Of a stretch of DNA of 12,404 bases, positions 1 to 4,812 are shown one piece after another. The translations under genes were made by a program, and so were the position numbers. The notes beneath the pieces were generated by a model, which was not told the origin of the DNA, made no database searches, and saw nothing but the letters and a program-made list of their open reading frames with translations. Position 1 is the first letter of the stretch. Each line of letters opens with the position of its first letter. Origin of the DNA: Patescibacteria group bacterium (lineage in GTDB: Bacteria > Patescibacteriota > Minisyncoccia > Phycocordibacterales > CAIRYW01); the NCBI GenBank assembly GCA_030917145.1, contig JAUPVJ010000077.1, positions 1-12,404 on the forward strand, in the 5' to 3' direction.

Positions 1-574
1 CATCTTTTGATTCTAAAAGAGAAAGAATCTCACTTCTTTCAGCAAGTTCAAGCGAATCGTTCCATTCAGGCAAAATTTCTCCTATCCAATCGACATTTTT
101 ATCTAAAATTATCTTATGAACTGGAATTCCGCGCTTTCTTTGGAGCGAAATTGTTTTTAATTCAGAAAAAACCCTCTCTTTAGTAGAAAATCCAGCATAG
201 CCAATAATTTTTGTGAAAGGAATGTCCAAAGAAGCTTTTTCATACATGTGATCAATCTTTTCCCAGCCACTTTCAAGATCCATGTAACCATCTAAAGCCA
301 TTTCTTCTCCAAATTCTTCGATGATTTCGTTGAAAGGTCTTTCTATGTAGTTCACTACGTAACCCGCGTTGTGTCCTGTAGCTCCATGTGCGAGTAAATC
401 TTTTTCTATAAGAGTAACTTTTTGATTTGTGTGCTCGAGAGCAAAAAAAGCAGTAGAGACGCCGGCAATTCCTCCACCGATTATTGCTATATCGGTTTCA
501 AAGTCTTTGTTTAAGATTTCAATTTGCCTCTTGAACTTCATTTGGTAAAGCCAAGGTGGACGATTTTCTGCCAT
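1..574 (-). CDS. FAD-dependent oxidoreductase (DAO type), 3' end beyond window
   Basis: I read 191 codons in minus frame from an ATG at 574 to the window edge, with no stop, so the C-terminal part is missing. Residues 28-42 form a Rossmann dinucleotide-binding loop (Gly33, Gly35, Gly38 in IIGGGIAGVSTA). A second strand ends in an acidic residue (VTLIEKD, Glu57) that typically contacts the ribose. Next comes GATGHNAGYVV, the Ser/Ala-Gly-rich segment seen in DadA/glycine-oxidase-like enzymes. By family these are cytoplasmic flavoenzymes oxidising amino acids or related amines; the substrate cannot be told here. The N-terminus (PPWLYQMKFKRQ) resembles DAO proteins that start with a short extension before the FAD fold. 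The start is favoured because an extended -10 box lies nine bases upstream (584-592). The gene is AT-rich like the other minus-strand genes. Confidence 0.8.
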   Translation of the reverse strand, partial: MAENRPPWLYQMKFKRQIEILNKDFETDIAIIGGGIAGVSTAFFALEHTNQKVTLIEKDLLAHGATGHNAGYVVNYIERPFNEIIEEFGEEMALDGYMDLESGWEKIDHMYEKASLDIPFTKIIGYAGFSTKERVFSELKTISLQRKRGIPVHKIILDKNVDWIGEILPEWNDSLELAERSEILSLLESKD

Positions 575-583
575 ATGAGGGAA

Positions 584-592
584 ATTATAGCA
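584..592 (-). promoter_or_regulatory. Extended -10 promoter for the FAD oxidoreductase, leaderless
   Basis: On the minus strand the sequence is TGCTATAAT, a perfect extended -10 box, with nine bases between it and the ATG at 574. Transcription would start about three bases before the ATG, so the mRNA should be essentially leaderless. No convincing -35 is visible, which is usual for TGn promoters. Confidence 0.65.
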
Positions 593-678
593 TAGGAGAG
601 TGTATAGTATTAAGTATTTTGTATACAGTATGAAGAAAAAGGGACAAAAATTACAAACGAGCAAGAAATTACAAACAA

Positions 679-705
679 TTGACAAATCATCAATTACATT
701 ATAAT
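679..705 (+). promoter_or_regulatory. Sigma70-type promoter of the TorF-like gene
   Basis: TTGACA (679-684) and TATAAT (700-705) are both perfect consensus matches, but the spacer is only 15 bases. The predicted start near 712 gives a leader of about 36 bases ending in CCAACCAACTC directly before the ATG, without a Shine-Dalgarno site. An 11-base direct repeat, AAATTACAAAC (648-658 and 666-676), lies just upstream of the -35. Confidence 0.6.
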
Positions 706-747
706 TTAATTTCGATAGTTCATTGACCTCCCCAACCCAACCAACTC

Positions 748-1497
748 ATGAAAACAACACTAGCGTTACTCGCAGAACTCGTCTTGAGCGCCTTCTTTTC
801 TTACACCGCAAGCGCTCAGGACTTCACGGTCAAAGCCCAGACGATCGTTCGCTCACAGTACGTGGGCTTCGACGACGGACTGGGACTTTACCCAGATCCC
901 GTGGTTCAAGGAAATGTCTCCCTCACCCACGAATCCGGAGTCTTCATTGATCTCTGGTATTCGAGCGGATTCAACAGCCGTTGGGCTACCGACTGGGACG
1001 ATGAGCTCGACTATACAGTCGGTTGGAGCGAAAAAGTGTGGTCGCTGGACCTCACAACCTCGCTTTCGTATTTCGATAACTTCAGCGTGGGGCAAGTACC
1101 TTACAATGATGTGATCAAGTGGGGCGTCCTGCTTGATTTCCCGAAAAAAGAGCCGTTCTGTTGGTTAAGCGTAACTCCGTTTATGAGCTACTCACTGTAC
1201 GTGATTCCCGATGGCAACACACCATTTGAAGGAGGAAACGTCTTTGCTTTAGGAGCAAAAACAGAAGTCGTACTTACGGAAAAAACTCGTTTGACCTCGT
1301 CGACTTCGATAGGGTTTGACGACGGGTGCTTTGGAGTGAAAGAAGGGTTTATCCTCAAACACTCTTCTTCGCTCAACCGAACCCTCAGCCCAAAGCTTAC
1401 TTGGCACATCCTCGAGGCGACCGGGTACTTTCCCCTTGGAAACAGGGATATGCCAAGTCAAATGGTGTGGGGATCAGGATTTTCCTGGACTTTCTAA
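748..1497 (+). CDS. Secreted TorF-like putative porin / outer-membrane beta-barrel protein
   Basis: The 249-residue protein starts with a classic signal peptide: MKTT, a hydrophobic core, and a probable signal peptidase I site after Ala-Ser-Ala around residue 23. The rest is rich in alternating aromatic and polar residues typical of beta strands. The first half (SQYVGFDD, PVVQGNVSLTHESGVFIDLW, ELDYTVGWS) resembles the TorF family of putative porins (recalled TIGR02001 pattern: coloured SDY, DPAxQGG, SGFYAGVW, ELDYYxGY). The last residues, GSGFSWTF, place aromatics at -1, -3 and -5 with a terminal Phe, which is the beta-signal read by the BAM machine. That is odd for a genome that looks like CPR, thought to lack an outer membrane. 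The gene is visibly richer in G+C than its neighbours. It has its own promoter and terminator. Function as a porin is inferred from sequence pattern only. Confidence 0.6.
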   Translation: MKTTLALLAELVLSAFFSYTASAQDFTVKAQTIVRSQYVGFDDGLGLYPDPVVQGNVSLTHESGVFIDLWYSSGFNSRWATDWDDELDYTVGWSEKVWSLDLTTSLSYFDNFSVGQVPYNDVIKWGVLLDFPKKEPFCWLSVTPFMSYSLYVIPDGNTPFEGGNVFALGAKTEVVLTEKTRLTSSTSIGFDDGCFGVKEGFILKHSSSLNRTLSPKLTWHILEATGYFPLGNRDMPSQMVWGSGFSWTF

Positions 1498-1510
1498 GTC
1501 CAAATCACCC

Positions 1511-1543
1511 GTCCGCAGTCTAAAAAACTGCGGACTATTTTTT
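1511..1543 (+). terminator. Rho-independent terminator of the TorF-like gene
   Basis: A 9-bp perfect stem (GTCCGCAGT at 1511-1519, ACTGCGGAC at 1527-1535) with a 7-base loop is followed by TATTTTTT. The tail continues as ATATAAGTTTG, which recurs after the terminator at 9242-9272. Confidence 0.9.
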
Positions 1544-1560
1544 ATATAAGTTTGATATAT

Positions 1561-1590
1561 AAAAACACACCGCTTTCTCAGTGTGTTTTT
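1561..1590 (-). terminator. Bidirectional hairpin terminator, serves the minus-strand gene at 1635
   Basis: AAAAACACAC (1561-1570) pairs perfectly with GTGTGTTTTT (1581-1590) around a 10-base loop. The A/T tracts give a U-run in either direction. It lies 45 bases past the stop of the minus-strand gene and is a second barrier after the plus-strand terminator at 1511. Confidence 0.8.
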
Positions 1591-1634
1591 AAAATTTTAT
1601 TTAAGTTACTTGAAATAAAATTGTCGTATCTCAA

Positions 1635-1973
1635 CTATTCACTTCCCTCTATTTCTTTTCTTAACAAGTCAACATATCTTTCCTGTAACTCCATTCCAGT
1701 CTCTCCTTTGGGTAAACCCATTGCTTGTCCTATTTCTAACTGAAGTTGAGAGAGTCGCTGTGCTTGTGAATCGATATGTCCGCTTGCTTTTGCTTGCTCA
1801 CTACCCCCTACTTCCTGTACATTCTCCTGAATTTTCCTTTTTTCTTCAAGCAATTCTTCGAGTTTGGCTAAAGTTTCTCTTTTTTCTTCTAAGGTTTGAT
1901 AAGAAGCTAAACCCCATCTTGTTTCAAAATTTGGCTCAGCTTGCCAAGGAGCTCTGGATGATTCTAAAGTCAT
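1635..1973 (-). CDS. Small coiled-coil protein of unknown function
   Basis: I do not recognise this 112-residue protein. Its N-terminus (residues 1-26, with WQAEPNFETRWGL) looks like a short peptide motif rather than a domain. Residues 27-60 are Lys/Glu/Leu-rich with heptad spacing (TLEEKRETLAKLEELLEEK), and 68-112 form a second helix with Gln/Leu repeats, so the whole is predicted to be helical coiled coil. It has no signal peptide or membrane segment and is probably cytoplasmic. The start ATG at 1973 lacks a Shine-Dalgarno site; a TATAAT-like tract lies in the AT-rich sequence upstream (about 1998-2012). It ends in TAG, followed by the hairpin at 1561-1590. Reality as a gene is supported by composition, length and the terminator. 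Confidence 0.6.
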   Translation of the reverse strand: MTLESSRAPWQAEPNFETRWGLASYQTLEEKRETLAKLEELLEEKRKIQENVQEVGGSEQAKASGHIDSQAQRLSQLQLEIGQAMGLPKGETGMELQERYVDLLRKEIEGSE

Positions 1974-2046
1974 GATATTTAAATTAATATTTACTAATAC
2001 TTATATTATATTATTAAAAATTAGGAAGTACAGTATACAGAAGTTG

Positions 2047-2075
2047 TAGACAGCGGTTTTTTTCTGAAGTAAAAT
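2047..2075 (+). promoter_or_regulatory. Promoter of the trypsin-like gene
   Basis: TAGACA (2047-2052, five of six to TTGACA), a 17-base spacer and TAAAAT (2070-2075, five of six) fit sigma70. The predicted leader of about 28 bases contains CTCAACCAACCC and ends CTCCT just before the ATG. That is anti-Shine-Dalgarno in composition and lacks an SD site. Confidence 0.55.
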
Positions 2076-2109
2076 TTAACCAGACCCTTCCTCAACCAAC
2101 CCAGCTCCT

Positions 2110-2895
2110 ATGAAAACATATACCCTTCTCTCCCTTTCTTTTGCTTTACTCTGTGGCGCCTCTGCCTTAAAAGAGGAAGAAGCAAAGCGCACAGCTGAAT
2201 TCCAATCTGCTGTTGTATCAATAACTCGCCGTTTTCCACCAGAAAAAATCGGTGAGAAATATATCACAAGTAGCCAAGGTACTGCGTGGTTTTTTCAAAC
2301 ACGTAGCCACCTGATCACGATCGAACACGTCGTCACTGAACCAGACCTGTCAAAAGATGGGTGGACCGAAGTTTGGCTTGGTCAACAAAACCCCGACGAT
2401 CCTGATGACGTTCGTTCCGAAAGGTGCGAAGTCAGACTGTTGCAGATCATCCCTTCAGAGAAAGGCGAAGGTTTAGCACTTCTCGAGCTTCGACAGGCTT
2501 TTAAATGGGGCAAGATTCTTGAACCCGCAAAAGAGCCTTGCGAAGAAGGTGATGAAGTGTTTAGTTTAGGCTACGTCGGTGGTTACCTTGCTTATGCTTC
2601 AGGTGCTTCGCACGGCATTGGCAAACTAGATGAAGCAGAAAATACGAGAGAAGGCATACCGCTTTACGAACTGACCGACAACATCGACCGACAGTCATTT
2701 AACTCAGGTGCCTCAGGGTCACCGATTTTAAATACAAAAGGAAAAGTTGTTGGAGTAGCTTCGATCCTTTTAGGACACGAGTACTATTCTGTTTCTATTC
2801 TTGGAAAAAATATGGAGATTGGAACAGCTTGGGGTCAACCAACCCACAAAGCAGCTCCTGTAGACAAGCTCCTAAATTTCAAATTCCCCGACTAA
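2110..2895 (+). CDS. Secreted trypsin-like (HtrA-type fold) protein with altered catalytic triad
   Basis: This 261-residue protein has a signal peptide (MKTYTLLSLSFALLCGASA, likely cut after residue 19) and a chymotrypsin-like fold. The His box is GTAWFFQTRSHLITIEHVV with His73 (compare T-x-AHVV). The Ser box is NSGASGSPILN with Ser202 (compare GNSGGPL), followed by GKVVGV, the usual strand. The place where the catalytic Asp normally sits (D-LALL) reads GEGLALLEL, so Asp is replaced by Gly121, with Glu120 and Glu117 nearby. It may therefore be a weak protease using another acid, or a binding-only pseudoprotease. No PDZ domain follows. Two cysteines (106, 144) could form a disulfide outside the cytoplasm. 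Its stop overlaps the stop of the converging gene at 2892. Confidence 0.75.
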   Translation: MKTYTLLSLSFALLCGASALKEEEAKRTAEFQSAVVSITRRFPPEKIGEKYITSSQGTAWFFQTRSHLITIEHVVTEPDLSKDGWTEVWLGQQNPDDPDDVRSERCEVRLLQIIPSEKGEGLALLELRQAFKWGKILEPAKEPCEEGDEVFSLGYVGGYLAYASGASHGIGKLDEAENTREGIPLYELTDNIDRQSFNSGASGSPILNTKGKVVGVASILLGHEYYSVSILGKNMEIGTAWGQPTHKAAPVDKLLNFKFPD

Positions 2896-3308
2896 ACCGC
2901 CCTACTGTGGCGGGATTTTTTATATAAAAATTTACCAAAAAAGAACAATAAGTAATTCAATGGGACATAGATCAAGGAAACTAGAAGGCCTACAATAGGT
3001 ATTACACTTCTCCACGCGTCATTGACTATTGGTTTTTCCATTTCATCAAAACCAGGCAGGCTATATTCTTCTATTTCAAATATACCGTTTTTGTTTATAT
3101 CAAAAACCTTATTTAAATCCGCTTCGTATTGCAAACCAAGAAAAAAAGCACTTCCAACATAAGTAAGGTAACAAAAAAGCAATAACGATAGAAAAAGTTC
3201 GGTATTTGACAGTTTTTTAAAGAAAAAACTATTTAAAACGAGTCCTGCTATCGGAAGCAATAAAAAGGTAAAAAGGCTTAAATTACTCAATATTCCATAT
3301 ATACTCAT
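2892..3308 (-). CDS. Small membrane protein with three helices and an EF-hand loop
   Basis: The 138 residues hold three hydrophobic segments (about 10-30, 37-58 and 101-127). Lys31-Lys32 and the basic tail KKSRHSR suggest these ends face the cytoplasm, which puts the 59-100 loop outside. That loop contains DINKNGIFEIEE (residues 70-81), a textbook 12-position EF-hand: Asp1, Asn3, Asn5, Gly6, a hydrophobic residue at 8 and Glu12. It should bind calcium. I do not recognise a family. The start is supported by an extended -10 box eight bases upstream. The gene runs into the trypsin-like gene tail to tail: its TAG (2892-2894) overlaps the other TAA, and its last codons pass through that gene's terminator hairpin. 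A calcium-sensing or structural envelope role is a guess. Confidence 0.7.
   Translation of the reverse strand: MSIYGILSNLSLFTFLLLPIAGLVLNSFFFKKLSNTELFLSLLLFCYLTYVGSAFFLGLQYEADLNKVFDINKNGIFEIEEYSLPGFDEMEKPIVNDAWRSVIPIVGLLVSLIYVPLNYLLFFFGKFLYKKSRHSRAV
2897..2921 (+). terminator. Terminator of the trypsin-like gene, inside the opposing gene's 3' end
   Basis: CCGCC (2897-2901) and GGCGG (2909-2913) enclose a 7-base loop, followed by ATTTTTT. The stem begins two bases after the TAA. On the other strand the same hairpin encodes the last residues of the EF-hand membrane protein. Confidence 0.85.
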
Positions 3309-3316
3309 ATTTATAA

Positions 3317-3325
3317 ATTATAGCA
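3317..3325 (-). promoter_or_regulatory. Extended -10 promoter of the EF-hand membrane gene, leaderless
   Basis: Minus-strand TGCTATAAT, identical to the box before the FAD oxidoreductase, with eight bases to the ATG at 3308. Predicted mRNA start is within one to three bases of the ATG. Confidence 0.65.
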
Positions 3326-3369
3326 TTTTAGGGTATACAAAGAAGTGGTTAGGGCAGGATATTCTTATA

Positions 3370-3400
3370 TTTACAAAAGACTATTATTTGATACTATATT
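3370..3400 (+). promoter_or_regulatory. Possible promoter of the tRNA-Ala RNA locus
   Basis: TTTACA (3370-3375) and either TACTAT (3392-3397, 16-base spacer) or TATATT (3395-3400, 19-base spacer) could form a promoter. Transcription would begin near 3405, about a dozen bases before the first tRNA-like segment. A small CCCG-TAA-CGGG hairpin (3409-3419) would sit at the 5' end. Confidence 0.35.
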
Positions 3401-3416
3401 ACCCATGTCCCGTAAC

Positions 3417-3600
3417 GGGCCCTTAGCTTAGTTGGTAGAGTGAGCTTGGGATGGGACCCAAGTGCAAGGCCGGAAGCACGAAGGTGCTGAGGCGGGGTCG
3501 CAAAAATTTCAGCAGAAAATTATTTGTGACACTCATTTGCACAAATGAGGCGAGAAGGTAAAATTTTCACCAAAGTCGTTAAAGTAAAGAAAAAAATATA
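3417..3600 (+). ncRNA. tRNA-Ala 5'-half copy plus structured module A, function unknown
   Basis: Positions 3417-3440 repeat exactly the first 24 bases of the intact tRNA-Ala at 3602 (acceptor 5' strand and D arm). A stem CTTGGG/CCCAAG (3445-3450, 3457-3462) with a GGG-containing six-base loop follows where the anticodon arm would be, but there is no T arm and no acceptor 3' strand, so it cannot be a normal tRNA. Then come GCCGGAA (3469), an AGCAC/GTGCT hairpin (about 3475-3488), TGAGGCGGGGTCG (3488-3500), TTTCAGCAGAAAA (3507-3519) and TTGTGAC (3524-3530). The last three sit in one long imperfect hairpin. CTCATTTGCAC (3532-3542) repeats the tRNA's anticodon-arm 5' side. No ORF of note. It may be a regulatory RNA or the remnant of a tRNA-targeted insertion. 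Confidence 0.4.
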
Positions 3601-3601
3601 A

Positions 3602-3677
3602 GGGCCCTTAGCTTAGTTGGTAGAGCGCCTCATTTGCACTGAGGAGGTCAGCGGTTCGAATCCGCTAGGGTCCACCA
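3602..3677 (+). tRNA. tRNA-Ala, anticodon TGC
   Basis: A full 76-base cloverleaf including an encoded CCA (3675-3677). The acceptor stem is GGGCCCT with AGGGTCC, including the G3:U70 wobble pair that AlaRS recognises. The D stem is GCTT/GAGC. The anticodon stem CCTCA/TGAGG holds loop TTTGCAC with anticodon TGC (3635-3638 region). The T arm is AGCGG-TTCGAAT-CCGCT and the discriminator is A73. Its first 24 bases are duplicated at 3417-3440, and its 3' end forms one arm of the large hairpin at 3671-3720. Confidence 0.95.
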
Positions 3678-3720
3678 CAAACAAAAATCCCCACTGCTGG
3701 GGATTTTTGTTTGTGGTGGA
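3671..3720 (+). terminator. 22-bp perfect hairpin overlapping the tRNA-Ala 3' end
   Basis: Bases 3671-3692 pair without mismatch to 3699-3720 around the loop ACTGCT. The inner part (AAAAATCCCC / GGGGATTTTT) has the form of an intrinsic terminator. The pairing then continues through ten more bases into TCCACCA of the tRNA itself. The extension past the U-run is not needed for termination. In an unprocessed transcript it would compete with the tRNA acceptor stem. Confidence 0.75.
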
Positions 3721-3880
3721 AGCCGGAACTATGTTTTTTCAGCAGAAAAAACAAGTGAGGCAGGGTCGTGAAATTTTTCTTGTGACGACAAGAAAAATAT
3801 TCCTGACCACCTTAGTGGAAGCCTAAATAAGGTGTACTGCTCCTGTAAGGAGAGAAATTCCGCTAGGGTATTATCTGTGA
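3721..3880 (+). ncRNA. Structured module B downstream of tRNA-Ala, function unknown
   Basis: This stretch repeats the motifs of module A in a different order: GCCGGAA (3722-3728), TTTCAGCAGAAAA (3737-3749), TGAGGCAGGGTCG (3756-3768), TTGTGAC (3780-3786). It folds into strong hairpins: GTTTTTTC-AGCA-GAAAAAAC (3733-3752), an 11-bp stem at 3773-3783/3788-3798 with loop GACG enclosed by GGTC/GACC, CCAC-CTTA-GTGG, and CTCCT-GTA-AGGAG (3840-3852). TCCGCTAGGGT (3859-3869) repeats the tRNA's T-arm/acceptor 3' strand. I recognise no known RNA family (not tmRNA, RNase P, 6S or SRP by their hallmark motifs). No clear terminator ends it. Positions 3880-3962 show only the leader of the next gene. Confidence 0.4.
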
Positions 3881-3962
3881 CTACATAGACAAAATGAACA
3901 AGATACAGTATTGTCTGTTTTGTTTTTTAATCGTCCTTTTCACAATCAACCAACTCAGTACA

Positions 3963-4232
3963 ATGACCAAAAAAGAAATATTAGCGATGTCTACCGAGGA
4001 ATTCATACGTGAGTATGGGCGCTCAACTTTCAGAATAGTAAAAAAGGGACACCAAACTCTCCAAAGGTTATGGTATAAATTCCCCACAGTGAAAGATCTG
4101 GTTTCTGCCAGACCATCAGAAATATGCTACTACCGTGGAGAAAAAATTTCTCAAGGTTGGATAATCTCTTTAGAGCAACTACTCGAGAAACACAATCTTT
4201 ATTTTGGATGTCTGCCTCCAAAAAAGGTTTGA
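3963..4232 (+). CDS. Small protein resembling the RNA polymerase alpha C-terminal domain
   Basis: The 89-residue protein begins MTKKEILAM. Its second half, with TVKDLVSARPSEICYYRGEK and then SLEQLLEKHNLYFG, follows the pattern of the alpha-subunit C-terminal domain (TVxDLxxxSxxDLxxIxGxGxxSLxEIxxxLxxxGLxFG), a helix-hairpin-helix-like DNA-binding fold. Residues 14-45 are a basic, aromatic helix region (YGRSTFRIVKKGHQ). It has no signal or membrane segment, so a cytoplasmic nucleic-acid or polymerase-associated role is plausible but inferred. An in-frame ATG at 3894 would add a hydrophobic leader (CLFCFLIVLFTI). I prefer 3963 because the preceding CAATCAACCAACTC matches the C/A-rich leaders before 748 and 2110, with a TTTAAT -10 at 3926-3931. 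If 3894 is used, the protein would be membrane-anchored. Terminator at 4241. Confidence 0.55.
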   Translation: MTKKEILAMSTEEFIREYGRSTFRIVKKGHQTLQRLWYKFPTVKDLVSARPSEICYYRGEKISQGWIISLEQLLEKHNLYFGCLPPKKV

Positions 4233-4240
4233 TGCCCCCC

Positions 4241-4268
4241 AACTCCCCCTCCCGGGAGTTATTTTTTT
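4241..4268 (+). terminator. Terminator, first of a near-identical pair
   Basis: AACTCCC (4241-4247), a six-base loop CCTCCC, GGGAGTT (4254-4260), then ATTTTTTT. The terminator at 4811-4840 differs by one base in the loop. Confidence 0.9.
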
Positions 4269-4279
4269 GTAAAAAATCA

Positions 4280-4288
4280 TGCTAATAT
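4280..4288 (+). promoter_or_regulatory. Extended -10 promoter of the BacA-like gene, leaderless
   Basis: TGCTAATAT, an extended -10 box, ends eight bases before the ATG at 4297. An upstream in-frame ATG (4279) overlaps this box, so it would not be in the transcript. This decides the start. Confidence 0.55.
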
Positions 4289-4296
4289 CCTTTTAT

Positions 4297-4812
4297 ATGA
4301 AAAAAATAATCTCTCTTAGAAAAGGAACTTGCACCTATAGGGCTGCGGAACATTTACTTAACAACAATGAAAATTTTAAAGACTATCAAATCATTGAAGT
4401 AAATTCATTTAATGAAGGAATCAGCATGATTAAAGACATGTCAGACAATAAAACAAGAATTTTAATTCCGGATTTATCTGACGAATACAGTAAAGCTGTT
4501 ATGGACAGTGTACTAGCTCGAGATATGGATAATATATTTTGGTATGACAATCCACCATTATATTTAGCAAAAAACAAAAAAGCTAAAACCATGGATTTGT
4601 GTGCAACTCTGCATACTTTAAAAAATCTAGTTGATTCTAATTTTACATTTATTTATCAAGATAATACTCAAGATTCAGCAAGATACTGTGCCGAAGGAAA
4701 TGCAGACACATGCATAACAAACCAAAATGGAATAGACAGCAATGACTTAATTATTGTAAAAGAATTAAAAAAGATGAAGGTAATGTGGGTTCCGTTTTTA
4801 ATCCAACCATAA
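4297..4812 (+). CDS. BacA-like (prephenate decarboxylase / prephenate dehydratase fold) protein
   Basis: Counting from 4297 the protein has 171 residues. Residues 9-18 (KGTCTYRAAE) match the N-terminal GT-x-AA loop of prephenate dehydratases. DNPPLYLAKN (near 85) parallels DTPMYGLAV of Bacillus BacA as I recall it. The C-terminal stretch, DSARYCAEGNADTCITN followed by LIIVKELKKMKVMWVPF, parallels BacA's SAAARKV...DIALTN...FVKTFKSIPMSWSLF. BacA decarboxylates prephenate non-oxidatively on the way to the epoxyketone amino acid of bacilysin; the relatives make phenylpyruvate. No other aromatic or antibiotic biosynthesis gene is in the window, so the substrate is open. The gene is markedly more AT-rich than its plus-strand neighbours and sits between two near-identical terminators, suggesting acquisition as a cassette. 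Its TAA is part of the following hairpin. Confidence 0.6.
   Translation: MKKIISLRKGTCTYRAAEHLLNNNENFKDYQIIEVNSFNEGISMIKDMSDNKTRILIPDLSDEYSKAVMDSVLARDMDNIFWYDNPPLYLAKNKKAKTMDLCATLHTLKNLVDSNFTFIYQDNTQDSARYCAEGNADTCITNQNGIDSNDLIIVKELKKMKVMWVPFLIQP

Noticed and set aside
2110..2170. Lipoprotein signal in the trypsin-like protein (ALLC-GAS)
   Set aside because: The residue before Cys15 is Leu, not Gly, Ala or Ser, and a signal peptidase I site after Ala-Ser-Ala fits better.
3417..3677. A tRNA-Ala gene with an intron of about 185 bases, or a tmRNA
   Set aside because: The 5' half is fully repeated in the second copy, so splicing is not needed to make the tRNA. No group I core motifs are visible, and the tmRNA hallmarks (5' domain and tag reading frame) are missing.
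3488..3800. T-box riboswitch, because of AGGGTCG-like strings near hairpins
   Set aside because: The T-box core (AGGGTGG-N-ACCGCG) is not present, and the region does not lie directly before an aminoacyl-tRNA synthetase or amino-acid gene.
4279..4281. ATG at 4279 as the start of the BacA-like gene
   Set aside because: It overlaps the extended -10 box; ATG 4297 lies at the expected leaderless distance and matches the family's N-terminus.
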